In this document: positions 27,971 to 35,717 of the stretch, one piece after another
How positions within the stretch are numbered: the first letter of the stretch is position 1
How the letters are laid out: the number at the start of each line of letters is the position of its first letter
From: Roseateles_E cavernae
Lineage (GTDB): Bacteria > Pseudomonadota > Gammaproteobacteria > Burkholderiales > Burkholderiaceae_C
NCBI RefSeq assembly: GCF_040187885.1
Contig: NZ_JBDPLH010000011.1
Coordinates: 62,001-126,000, forward strand
Reading direction: 5' to 3'
DNA: 64,000 nucleotides
The notes under the pieces: generated by a model
What the model was told of the DNA's origin: nothing
The model's input: the letters and a program-made list of their open reading frames with translations, nothing else
Database searches by the model: none
Program-made: the position numbers and the translations under genes

Positions 27971-28705
27971 ATGAAAGTACTGCTCATTGATGATCACCCG
28001 CTGATCCTGTCGGCCCTGCAGACCGTCATCGAAGGTTTGGGTGACGATGTCCAGGTGGTCGGCGCCGACAGCGCCGCCGCTGCCCGGCTGACCCTGAAAC
28101 AGCAGGATGATTTCGATCTGGTGCTGCTGGACCTGCAACTGGGCGACGCCAGCGGCTTCGATCTGCTGGAAGAGTTCCGCGCCGCCTACCCGGCCCTGCC
28201 GGTGGTGGTGATCTCGGCCTCGGACCGCGCCAGCGATGTGATCCGCTCGATCGACCAGGGCGCGATGGGCTTTGTGCCCAAGCGCAGCAGTACCGAGATG
28301 CTGTCGCAGGCGCTGCGTCTGGTGATGTCGGGTGGCATCTATGTGCCGCCGATGAGCCTGGGCAATGAGATGTCCTCCGCCCCCGAGCCGGCACCGGCCC
28401 AGCAGCGCATGCAGCAGATCCAGCAGGCCGCCAGCGAGTCGGCCTACCAGACCACCGGCGGGCTCGAAGGCCTGTCGCTGACGCCGCGCCAGACCGATGT
28501 GCTGGCCCTGCTGCTGCAAGGCAAGCCCAACAAGATCATCGCCCGCGAGCTGGGCGTCTCGGTCGAGACGATCAAGGACCATGTGGCCGCCGTGCTGAAG
28601 GCCTTGGGGGTCAGCTCACGCACCCAGGCGGTGCTGGCGGTGGGGCAGATGATGCAGCGCCAGCCCGAGGCGCACTTTTCAACCTGGCGCGCCGCTCAGG
28701 CCTGA
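27971..28705 (+). CDS. LuxR/NarL-type response regulator
   Basis: A 244-residue two-domain regulator. The receiver (1-125) has the acidic pair in LLIDDHP, phospho-acceptor Asp54 (LVLLDLQLG) and the conserved Ser/Lys segments VVVISASD and FVPKRSS. The C-terminal LuxR HTH (about 170-230) reads LTPRQTDVLALLLQGKPNKIIARELGVSVETIKDHVAAVLKALGV. No kinase gene is adjacent, so it is an orphan here. The 149-bp upstream gap contains a TATGAT hexamer (27895-27900) but no convincing -35. Its last 10 bp overlap the convergent scpA end. Confidence 0.92.
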   Translation: MKVLLIDDHPLILSALQTVIEGLGDDVQVVGADSAAAARLTLKQQDDFDLVLLDLQLGDASGFDLLEEFRAAYPALPVVVISASDRASDVIRSIDQGAMGFVPKRSSTEMLSQALRLVMSGGIYVPPMSLGNEMSSAPEPAPAQQRMQQIQQAASESAYQTTGGLEGLSLTPRQTDVLALLLQGKPNKIIARELGVSVETIKDHVAAVLKALGVSSRTQAVLAVGQMMQRQPEAHFSTWRAAQA

Positions 28706-29589
28706 TCGGTCTCGAACAGCGGCTCGGGCAGCGGCTCGGCCACACTCGGTGAGTAGGCCAGGCGCACATAGATGGGCGCGAAGGCCTCGGCCTGCGTGAT
28801 CTCCAGCAGGCGCTCGCGTGCCAGTTCCAGCAGCGCGATAAAGGTCACGACCAGCACCTGCGGCCCGCGGCTGACTTCGAACAGCTGCTCGAACTCGACG
28901 AAGCGCTGGCCCTGCAGCCGGCGCAGCACGATGCTCATATGCTCGCGCACCGACAGCTGTTCGCGGGTGATGCGGTGGTGCTGGTTCAGCTTCGCGCGCT
29001 TGAGGATGTCCAGCCAGGCCTCGCGCAGATCATTGGGCTCGACATCGGGAAAGCGCGGCTGTAGCGACTGCTCGATATGCACCTGCGCACGCAGGAAGTC
29101 GCGCCCCAGCACCGGCAGCGCGTCCAGCTGGGCGGCGGCCAGCTTGATGCGCTCGTACTCCAGCAGGCGCCGCACCAGTTCGGCGCGCGGGTCTTCAGGC
29201 TCGGCGCCGTCCTCGGTCTTCTTGGGCGGCAAGAGCATGCGCGACTTGATCTCGATCAGCATCGCCGCCATCAGCAGATATTCGCTGGCCAGCTCCAGAT
29301 TGCTCTTGCGCAGCTGGTCGACATAGCTGAGGTACTGGCGCGTCACATCGGCCAGCGGGATGTCGAGGATGTTGAAGTTCTGTCGCCTGATCAGGTAGAG
29401 CAGCAGGTCCAGCGGACCCTGGAAGGCCTCGAGAAATACCTCCAGCGCATCCGGCGGGATGTAGAGGTCCAGCGGCATCTGGAACAACGGCTCGCCGTAG
29501 AGGCGGGCCACGGCGACGCCGTCCACCGTCAGCGGCGTCGCGGCGGCGGCCGGCTCGGCCGGCAGGGGGGGCAGCGGCGTGTCGCTCAA
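28696..29589 (-). CDS. scpA: segregation and condensation protein A (ScpA)
   Basis: ScpA is the kleisin subunit of the SMC condensin complex. I choose the TTG at 29589 because AGGAG lies about 6 nt upstream and it yields LSDTPLPPLP as the N-terminus; the product is 297 residues. Diagnostic segments are FQGPLDLLLYLIRRQNFNILDIPLADVTRQYLSYV, the helical LASEYLLMAAMLIEIKSRMLLP, and the C-terminal winged-helix part HMSIVLRRLQ and VTFIALLELARERLLEITQ. scpB is not adjacent. It follows the DUF3460 gene by 26 bp on the same strand. Confidence 0.92.
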   Translation of the reverse strand: MSDTPLPPLPAEPAAAATPLTVDGVAVARLYGEPLFQMPLDLYIPPDALEVFLEAFQGPLDLLLYLIRRQNFNILDIPLADVTRQYLSYVDQLRKSNLELASEYLLMAAMLIEIKSRMLLPPKKTEDGAEPEDPRAELVRRLLEYERIKLAAAQLDALPVLGRDFLRAQVHIEQSLQPRFPDVEPNDLREAWLDILKRAKLNQHHRITREQLSVREHMSIVLRRLQGQRFVEFEQLFEVSRGPQVLVVTFIALLELARERLLEITQAEAFAPIYVRLAYSPSVAEPLPEPLFETDQA

Positions 29590-29615
29590 GCCGGCGCTCC
29601 TGGACGGGCGGGGTT

Positions 29616-29819
29616 TCAGTCGCCCTTGGTCTGGTAGACGTAAGGCTGCTGGGCGATCTTGGCGGCGCGGAAATCGGCCTGGGCCTGGCGGTCCACCGGC
29701 TTGTCCCACAGCAGGGCACGGCCGGCGCGCTGTTCTTGTTCCAGCGTCGGCTTCTTGGCCTTCAGCTCATCGATGAAGCTGCTGACTTCGGACTTGTAAG
29801 GCTTCCAGAACAGGGGCAT
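29616..29819 (-). CDS. DUF3460 family protein
   Basis: A 67-residue protein matching the small DUF3460 family of Burkholderiales: MPLFWKPYKSEVSSFIDELKA, LEQEQRAGRALLWDKP, ADFRAAKIAQQPYVYQ. It is hydrophilic and lacks Cys. Function is unknown. Its position directly before scpA suggests joint transcription. Confidence 0.87.
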   Translation of the reverse strand: MPLFWKPYKSEVSSFIDELKAKKPTLEQEQRAGRALLWDKPVDRQAQADFRAAKIAQQPYVYQTKGD

Positions 29820-29852
29820 GGCGGGGCGCTATCGGCTGCAAAAAAGGTGATT

Positions 29853-31517
29853 TTACAGGCCCGCTTGCCGGCAGGCGCCGCGCCAGGCGGTCAAATCGGC
29901 ATGAATGCCGTCCGGCCCCAGCGCCTCGGCCAGCCCGCCGCGTGCAATCAGGCTGGCCGGCTGCTCGTTGAGACCGCACAGCACCAGGCGTTGGCCCTGC
30001 CGTGCCAGTGTGCGCTGCAGCTGGACCAGCGCGTCCAGCCCCGAGGTGTCGATCGAGATCAGCTGATGCAGGTCCAGCACCAGGGTGTGGCAGCCGGCCG
30101 GCAGGGACTCGGCCAGGCCCTCGACCTTGCCGACCGCGCCGAAGAACAGCGCGCCATAGACCCGCATCAGCTGGGTGCCGGCGATCTCGCTGCTCAGCCG
30201 CTCGACGCGAAACAGCGTGCTCATCCGGTAGATGAAGAACAGGCAGGCCAGCACCAGGCCGACCTCGACCGCCACCGTCAGATCGAACACCACGGTCAGC
30301 ACAAAGGTGCCGAGCAGAATGGTGCGGTAGGGCAGGCTGAAGCGGCGCAGCCGCGCGAACTCATGCCACTCGCCCATATTCCAGGCCACCACCAGCAGGA
30401 TGCCGGCCAGCGCCGCCAGCGGCACGTATTCGGCCAGCGGCGCGGCCAGCAGCACGATCAGCAGCAGGGTGGCGGCATGCACCATGCCGGAGACCGGGCT
30501 GTTGCCGCCGGCACGCACATTGGTGACGGTGCGGGCGATCGTGCCGGTGGCCGGGATGCCGCCGAAAAAGGGCACGACCATATTGGCCACACCCTGGGCC
30601 ATCAGCTCCTGGTTCGGGTCGTGGCGGGGCAATGCCGTCATATTGTCGGCCACCCGGGCGCACAGCAGCGACTCGATCGCGCCGAGCAGGGCGATCGTCA
30701 CGGTGGGGATGAAGAGCTGCTTGGCACTGCTCCAGCTGAACTCGGGCAGGGCAAAGCCGGGCAGGCTTTGCGGGATGCCGCCAAAGCGGCTGCCTATGGT
30801 CTCCAGCGGCAGGCTCAGGCCCTGGGCCAGCAGCGTCGCGCCGACCAGCGCGATCACCGTGCCCGGCAGCTGGGCCATCATCCGGTACAGGCGCTGGCGC
30901 CAGGGGCCATGGCCGCGCTGCATCTGGTAGGTCTTGGGCCACAGCAGCACCACGCCCATGCAGCCCAGGCCCAGCAGCAGGGCCCAGGGGTTGAAGCTGT
31001 GCAGATGGCGGCTCATCGTGTCGAGCTGGCCGAAGAGGTCGGCCGGCATCTGCGCGATGTCCAGCCCCAGCAGATCCTTCAGCTGCGACAGCGCGATCAG
31101 CACCGCGATGCCGTTGGTGAAGCCGATCACGATGGACACCGGGATGTAGCGCACCAACGCGCCCAGGCGCAGCAGGCCCATCAGCACCAGCAGGCCGCCG
31201 GCCAGCACGGTGGCGATCAGCAGATTGGCCAGGCCGTAGCGCTGCACGATGCCGTAGACGATCACGATAAAGGCGCCGGCCGGCCCGCCGATCTGCACAT
31301 TCGAGCCGCCCAGGGCCGAGATCAGAAAGCCCGCGATGATGGCGGTGACCAGGCCCTGCTCGGGCTTGACGCCCGAGGCGATCGCGAAGGCAATGGCCAG
31401 CGGCAGCGCGACGATGCCTACCGTGATGCCGGCGCCGAGGTCGGCGATGAAGCGCTGGCGGCTGTAGGCGCGCAGCGCGCTCAGTGCGCGCGGGTGAAAG
31501 CGGTGCAGCGGCGGCAT
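29853..31517 (-). CDS. SulP family anion transporter with STAS domain
   Basis: A 554-residue inner-membrane SLC26/SulP transporter. The N-terminal part carries the sulfate-transporter pattern DLGAGITVGIVALPLAIAFAIASGVKPEQGL and GGSNVQIGGPAGAF, with about 12 to 14 membrane helices up to residue 420. The C-terminal cytoplasmic STAS domain (about 440-540) includes LVLDLHQLISIDTSGLDAL. Family members move sulfate, bicarbonate or dicarboxylates; the substrate cannot be read from the sequence. It lies 24 bp after metG on the same strand. Confidence 0.92.
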   Translation of the reverse strand: MPPLHRFHPRALSALRAYSRQRFIADLGAGITVGIVALPLAIAFAIASGVKPEQGLVTAIIAGFLISALGGSNVQIGGPAGAFIVIVYGIVQRYGLANLLIATVLAGGLLVLMGLLRLGALVRYIPVSIVIGFTNGIAVLIALSQLKDLLGLDIAQMPADLFGQLDTMSRHLHSFNPWALLLGLGCMGVVLLWPKTYQMQRGHGPWRQRLYRMMAQLPGTVIALVGATLLAQGLSLPLETIGSRFGGIPQSLPGFALPEFSWSSAKQLFIPTVTIALLGAIESLLCARVADNMTALPRHDPNQELMAQGVANMVVPFFGGIPATGTIARTVTNVRAGGNSPVSGMVHAATLLLIVLLAAPLAEYVPLAALAGILLVVAWNMGEWHEFARLRRFSLPYRTILLGTFVLTVVFDLTVAVEVGLVLACLFFIYRMSTLFRVERLSSEIAGTQLMRVYGALFFGAVGKVEGLAESLPAGCHTLVLDLHQLISIDTSGLDALVQLQRTLARQGQRLVLCGLNEQPASLIARGGLAEALGPDGIHADLTAWRGACRQAGL

Positions 31518-31541
31518 CGTGTGATGTCGGCCGCCCGTGGT

Positions 31542-33587
31542 TCAGCGCACCCGCATGCCGGGTTGGGCGCCGGGGAAGGGCTCCAGCACAAAGATGCCGG
31601 GGTGGGCCTTCTCGTCGGCGTGGCTGGCGGCCAGCACCATGCCTTCGCTGATGCCGAACTTCATCTTGCGCGGGGCCAGGTTGGCGACCATCACGGTCAG
31701 CTTGCCTTCGAGGTCTTCCGGCTTGTAAGCGCTCTTGATGCCGGAGAAGACATTGCGCAGGCGACCCTCGCCGACGTCCAGCGTCAGGCGCAAGAGCTTG
31801 TCCGAACCCTCGACATGCTCGGCCTTGACGATCTTGGCGATGCGCAGATCGACCTTGGTGAAATCGTCGATCTTGATCTCGGGGGCCAGGTCCTCGCCAC
31901 CGGGCACGACCTTGGGGGCGGCGGGGGGCTCGAACAGGGCTTCCAGCAGCTTGGGGTCGACACGCTGCATCAGATGTTCGTAAGTGCCGATCTGGTGGGC
32001 ACCGAGTGCGCGGGCACTGTCGGCGAACTGCATCGGCTCGACCTTCAGGAAGGCCTCGACCTTGGCGGCCAGCGCCGGCAGCACCGGCTTCAGATAGATG
32101 GTCAGCAGACGGAAGGCTTCGATGCAGACGCTGCAGACATCCTGCAGCACCGCGTCGGCGCCTTCCTTCTTGGCCAGCTCCCAGGGCTTGTTCTGGTCCA
32201 CATACTCGTTGACCTTGTCGGCCAGCAGCATGATCTCGCGCAGCGCCTTGCCGAGCTCGCGCTCCTCGTAGAGCTCGGCGATGGTGTCGGCATGGGCGCG
32301 CAGCGTGTCCAGCAGCGCGCGGCCCTCGACGCCCAGGTCGGCCGAAAGCCGGCCGCCAAAGCGCTTGGCCAGGAAGCCGGCCGCGCGGCTGGCGATATTG
32401 ATGTACTTGCCGACCAGATCGCTGTTGACGCGTGCAACGAAGTCCTCGGGGTTGAAGTCCACGTCCTCGACCTTGGCGTTGAGCTTGGCAGCCAGGTAGT
32501 AGCGCAGCCACTCGGCATTCATACCCAGGTTCAGGTACTTCAGCGGGTCCAGGCCGGTGCCGCGGCTCTTGCTCATCTTCTCGCCGTTGTTGACGGTCAG
32601 GAAGCCATGCACATAGACATGGTTGGGCGTCTTGCGGCCGCTGAAATGAAGCATCGCCGGCCAGAACAGCGTGTGGAAATAGGTGATGTCCTTGCCGATG
32701 AAATGGATCTGCTCCACCGACTCGTCGGCCATGAAGGCGTCGAAGTCGCGGCCCAGCTTGCCGAAGTAGTTCTTCAGCGAGGCCAGGTAGCCGATCGGCG
32801 CGTCCAGCCAGACATAGAAATACTTGCCCGGCGCATCGGGAATCTCGATGCCGAAGTAGGGCGCGTCGCGGCTGATGTCCCAGTCGCCGAGGCCGCCCTT
32901 GCCCTCCTCATCCTTGGTGAACCATTCCTTGATCTTGTTCAGCACCTCGCTTTGCAGCCGACCCGGGGTCTGGGTCCATTGCTCCAGGAACTCGATGCAG
33001 CGCGGATCGCTGAGCTTGAAGAAGTAGTGCTCCGAGCTCTTCATCACCGGCGTCGCGCCGGTCAGCACCGAGAACGGGTTCTTCAGCTCGGTGGGCGTGT
33101 AGACCGCGCCGCAGACCTCGCAGGAGTCGCCGTACTGGTCCTTGGCGCCGCACTTCGGGCACTCACCCTTGATGAAACGGTCGGGCAGGAACATCGCCTT
33201 CTCGGGGTCGAAGAACTGCTCGATGGTCTTCACCGAGATCAGCTCATTGGCACGCAAGGCCTTGTAGATTTCCTTGGAGAGCTCGTGGTTCTCCGCGCCA
33301 TCGGTCGAGTGCCAGTTGTCGAAGCTGATGTGGAAGCCGTCCAGATAGGTCTTGCGGCCGGCCGCGATGTCGGCCACGAACTGCTGCGGCGTCTTGCCGG
33401 CCTTCTCGGCGGCAATCATGATGGGCGCACCATGGGCGTCGTCCGCGCCGACGAAATGCACCTCCTGCCCGCGCATGCGCTGGAAGCGCACCCAGATATC
33501 GGCCTGGGTGTATTCCATGATGTGGCCAATATGGAAGTTGGCGTTCGCGTAGGGCAGGGCGGTGGTGACGAAGAGCTTGCGGGTCAT
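31542..33587 (-). CDS. metG: methionyl-tRNA synthetase
   Basis: Class I synthetase charging tRNA-Met, 681 residues from the ATG at 33587. HIGH motif in NFHIGHIMEY (about residue 18); KMSKS motif in NNGEKMSKSRGTG (about 334); a zinc knuckle with the spacing C-x2-C and C-x2-C (ECPKCGAKDQYGDSCEVCGAV). The C-terminal OB-fold tRNA-binding domain (FTKVDLRIAKIVKAEHVEGSDKLLRL) completes the dimeric long form. An in-frame upstream ATG (33635) would add 16 non-conserved residues. Confidence 0.97.
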   Translation of the reverse strand: MTRKLFVTTALPYANANFHIGHIMEYTQADIWVRFQRMRGQEVHFVGADDAHGAPIMIAAEKAGKTPQQFVADIAAGRKTYLDGFHISFDNWHSTDGAENHELSKEIYKALRANELISVKTIEQFFDPEKAMFLPDRFIKGECPKCGAKDQYGDSCEVCGAVYTPTELKNPFSVLTGATPVMKSSEHYFFKLSDPRCIEFLEQWTQTPGRLQSEVLNKIKEWFTKDEEGKGGLGDWDISRDAPYFGIEIPDAPGKYFYVWLDAPIGYLASLKNYFGKLGRDFDAFMADESVEQIHFIGKDITYFHTLFWPAMLHFSGRKTPNHVYVHGFLTVNNGEKMSKSRGTGLDPLKYLNLGMNAEWLRYYLAAKLNAKVEDVDFNPEDFVARVNSDLVGKYINIASRAAGFLAKRFGGRLSADLGVEGRALLDTLRAHADTIAELYEERELGKALREIMLLADKVNEYVDQNKPWELAKKEGADAVLQDVCSVCIEAFRLLTIYLKPVLPALAAKVEAFLKVEPMQFADSARALGAHQIGTYEHLMQRVDPKLLEALFEPPAAPKVVPGGEDLAPEIKIDDFTKVDLRIAKIVKAEHVEGSDKLLRLTLDVGEGRLRNVFSGIKSAYKPEDLEGKLTVMVANLAPRKMKFGISEGMVLAASHADEKAHPGIFVLEPFPGAQPGMRVR

Positions 33588-33715
33588 GGCGGGCGAGTAC
33601 GGGCAAAAACGGGCAGAGGGAAACAGGGCCGGCATCGCATGGCGACTGCCATGCGGGAGCGAGATTTTAGGTGCCGGCGCCGCGCGGCTGGGCGCGGCCT
33701 GCGGCCAGTACCAGG

Positions 33716-33907
33716 TCAGCCCTTGTTGGGCTCGGCGGCGGCCTCGCCGTCGGCCGGGGCTGCCGGGGCATCGGCGCCACCCGCATCGGGCTCATCCTGG
33801 CCGCCTTGAGCACCACTGCTGAGCTTGCGCTGGCGCTTTTCTTCGTTCTTGCGTTTCTTTGCCAGCTCGCGTTGCCGTTTTTCGTATGAGTAATTGGGTG
33901 TTGCCAA
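33716..33907 (-). CDS. small highly charged conserved protein, unknown function
   Basis: A 63-residue protein beginning at a TTG at 33907 that has GGAG 6 nt upstream. The N-terminal half (ATPNYSYEKRQRELAKKRKNEEKRQRKL) is strongly basic, and the second half is Ala/Pro/Asp/Glu-rich and probably disordered. I recall proteins with this NYSYEKRQRELAKKxKxEEK beginning in Burkholderiales, annotated only as hypothetical. A longer frame to 34114 extends into the repeat region and is not favoured. Nucleic-acid binding is possible from charge alone. Confidence 0.7.
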   Translation of the reverse strand: MATPNYSYEKRQRELAKKRKNEEKRQRKLSSGAQGGQDEPDAGGADAPAAPADGEAAAEPNKG

Positions 33908-34008
33908 GGCCGACTCCTTCGGTGGCTTGCGACATGCAAGCCCAGTCGCCACTGTAACCGCAGCGCCGATCCCCATCGCGCCCGCCACGCTGAGGCTCGC
34001 GCCAGCCA

Positions 34009-34062
34009 TGTGGATAACTTTGTGGGCAAGCGGGGCTGTTTTCGCTAAGTGCTTGAATTTGC
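34009..34062 (-). repeat. repeat copy A (DnaA-box-like plus core)
   Basis: TGTGGATAA (34009-34017) is the exact reverse complement of the strong DnaA box TTATCCACA. The core CGCTAAGTGCTTGAATTTGC starts at 34043, 34 nt after the box start. Orientation is named by the box reading TTATCCACA on the minus strand. Confidence 0.72.
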
Positions 34063-34110
34063 TGGTGATGCCTGCTTGCTGCCGTGGCTTGCGGCGGCCC
34101 GGCATCGTAT

Positions 34111-34134
34111 GCAAATCAAGGACTTGGCCCGGCT
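34111..34134 (+). repeat. repeat core, plus orientation, degenerate box
   Basis: CAAATCAAGGACTTGGCCCG matches the reverse complement of the cores in copies A and C closely (CAAATCAAGCACTTAGCCCG in copy C). At the expected box position (34156-34164) only a degenerate TGCACTGCG-like sequence is found. Confidence 0.55.
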
Positions 34135-34378
34135 TGGCCGTGCTGCTCGCCGGCTTGCACTGCGACGCAGGCGGCTGTCACGCAGTCGCAACAATTGGGG
34201 ATAAGTCAAGGGCCTGCCGATATTTTTCTTGTCCTCAGCAGGGGTTGCGGCCTTGGGCGTCGGACTGTCGCCTCGTATGCGCTTCGTTGACGATATATGA
34301 CATGCCAGTTAGCACCAGAAGCTCAATTCGACATCAAAGATCACGCTTAAGGTCTTGATTTGTAAGGCTTGGTGAAGC

Positions 34379-34482
34379 TATCCACTTCTTCTGTGGATAA
34401 CTTTGTGGAGAACATCGGTGCAGCGGCGCTAAACCCTTGATATGCCGCGCTTGCGCTTGGCTTGCCGATTTTTTGAGCAGGC
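34379..34482 (-). repeat. repeat copy B with inverted repeat
   Basis: TATCCAC (34379-34385) and GTGGATA (34393-34399) form an inverted repeat with a 7-nt loop; the right arm is part of TGTGGATAA (34392-34400). The core CGCTAAACCCTTGATATGCC starts at 34427, 35 nt after the box start, and TTTTTTGAGCAGGC ends the unit at 34482. Confidence 0.72.
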
Positions 34483-34632
34483 GATACGGCTCTATATGAA
34501 TCAACGGCTTAGCGCGCTTTCGGGGAAACGCGCAGATGCAGTGCAGCATGCGCGCCGGCATCCGGCAGCGACCCGCGAGGTGCTGGGTGTTTGGGGATAA
34601 GTCAAGCCCTGATGTTGAAATAGCTCATGCGC

Positions 34633-34736
34633 TGTCCACCGCTGATGTGGACAAGTTTGTGAACACCGCTTCGATAGCCGGGCTAAGTGCTTGATTTGCC
34701 TGTCTTGTTCTTGCTCTGCCTGCTTTTTGAGCAGGC
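34633..34736 (-). repeat. repeat copy C with inverted repeat and hairpin
   Basis: TGTCCAC (34633-34639) and GTGGACA (34647-34653) again form an inverted repeat with a 7-nt loop; the box is TGTGGACAA (34646-34654). The core GGCTAAGTGCTTGATTTGCC starts at 34681, 35 nt after the box start. The unit ends in GCCTGC-TTTTTGA-GCAGGC (34718-34736), a 6-bp hairpin. Confidence 0.72.
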
Positions 34737-34814
34737 TGCGGGTGTGCCCCGAAAGAGGCCTGCCTCGCCTCCCGCTAAAATCACCGCTTTTGCACAAGAG
34801 ATAAGCCACTGCTC

Positions 34815-35654
34815 ATGGTCCAGGCACTAGAGGGAAACAACAAAGCCGGCAAACCTGCGTCCAGGGCCCATGAGGTGTTTGAACTCAAGAGCGCGTCCCT
34901 GAGTCTTCTCACGTTGGTGCTGAAGACCGGCGATCTGACGCAGCTGTCGGCCGAGTTGCGCCAGCGTCTGGGCGGCACGCCCGAGGTGTTCAACCATGAC
35001 CCGCTGCTGATCGATTTCTCGCCGCTGCCCCAGACCGAGCCCGGCAACGAGCCGGGTCAGGCCCAGCTGAGCCTGGACGCCGAGCCGGCGATCGATCTGC
35101 CCGCCCTGCTGGCCTTGCTGCGCGAGTACCGCATGCAACCGGTGGCCGTGGTGGGCGCCGGCCCGGGCCTGCTGGCGCGCGCGCTGGCTCTGGGACTGGC
35201 CGAGGCGCCGGAGCCCGAGCCGGTGGCGCCGCGCGCCGAAGCGCGGGTCGAGACCGTGGTGCAGGAAGTGGTGCGCGAGGTCGTGCACGAGGTGGTGCGC
35301 GAGGTGCCCGGCGACGCGGTCAAGACCCTGGTGATCGACAAGCCGCTGCGCTCCGGTCAGCAGGTCTATGCCAAGGGCGGCGATCTGGTCGTGCTGGCCC
35401 TGGTCAACCATGGCGCCGAGGTGATCGCCGACGGTCATATCCATGTCTATGCGCCGCTGCGCGGCAAGGCCATCGCCGGTGCGCGCGGCAACACCGACGC
35501 GCGCATCTTCGCCACCAGTATGGAGGCCGAGCTGATCGCGATCGCCGGCATCTACCGCACCACCGAGAACCCGCTGCCCGACACCGTGTTCGCCAAGCCG
35601 GCGCAGATCCGGCTGGAGGGCGAGAAGCTGGTGATGGAGCCGCTGAAGCTGTGA
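34815..35654 (+). CDS. minC: septum site-determining protein MinC
   Basis: MinC inhibits FtsZ assembly away from midcell and is brought to the membrane by MinD. In this 279-residue protein the N-terminal domain (about 15-110) contains FELKSASLSLLTLVLKTGDL, and the C-terminal beta-helix domain (about 170-275) contains LRSGQQVYAKGGDLVVLALVNHGAEVIADGHIHVYAPLRGKAIAG and the MinD-binding type RIFATSMEAELIAIAG. The linker (about 130-167) is longer than in E. coli (231 residues total) and carries four VVxE repeats. First gene of minCDE; minD follows after 63 bp. Confidence 0.96.
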   Translation: MVQALEGNNKAGKPASRAHEVFELKSASLSLLTLVLKTGDLTQLSAELRQRLGGTPEVFNHDPLLIDFSPLPQTEPGNEPGQAQLSLDAEPAIDLPALLALLREYRMQPVAVVGAGPGLLARALALGLAEAPEPEPVAPRAEARVETVVQEVVREVVHEVVREVPGDAVKTLVIDKPLRSGQQVYAKGGDLVVLALVNHGAEVIADGHIHVYAPLRGKAIAGARGNTDARIFATSMEAELIAIAGIYRTTENPLPDTVFAKPAQIRLEGEKLVMEPLKL

Positions 35655-35717
35655 TGGATGTTGAAAATCTTCCGGGCCAGGCAAGACCTGACCCTTTACT
35701 GAAAAGGACTTGAATCG

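Larger units (their letters stand above)
33908..34814. repeat. 907-bp non-coding repeat region upstream of minC
   Basis: No credible gene is found here and the region is visibly less GC-rich than its surroundings. It holds several diverged copies of one element, listed separately: a DnaA-box-like nonamer, then 34-35 nt later a CGCTAAGTGCTTGATTTG-like core, in some copies followed by TTTTTGAGCAGGC. A 16-nt sequence TTGGGGATAAGTCAAG occurs twice exactly (34195-34210 and 34591-34606), and a core remnant without a box lies at 34344-34362. A TAAAAT hexamer near 34774 may be the -10 of minC. The region could be a DnaA-binding cluster, a regulatory RNA source, or a dispersed intergenic repeat. Confidence 0.7.

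Noticed and set aside
29736..33809. Very long open frame on the plus strand across the SulP and metG genes
   Set aside because: It is antisense to two well-recognised genes, has the His/Gln/Leu/Ala-rich composition that GC-rich DNA gives in opposite frames, and shows no known domain. The same applies to long plus-strand frames over 146-2074, 4137-6461, 8802-12623 and 43763-46237 (minus).
34197..34223. Sigma-28 promoter ending in GCCGATAT within the repeat region
   Set aside because: The octamer at the right spacing is GGGGATAA and no plausible gene follows for 590 bp.
34334..34809. Two minus-strand frames (34334-34561 and 34501-34809) whose translations resemble each other
   Set aside because: The resemblance (LLKK, IK, LA, RCS, W at the same places) follows from the underlying DNA repeats. 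Changes are not biased to third codon positions, there is no ribosome-binding site, and the composition is unlike neighbouring genes. Treated as repeat copies, not proteins.
33908..34814. Chromosomal origin of replication
   Set aside because: DnaA-box-like nonamers occur, but dnaA, dnaN, gyrB, rpmH or parAB genes are absent, and no AT-rich unwinding element or dense box cluster is present. A secondary DnaA-binding site remains possible.
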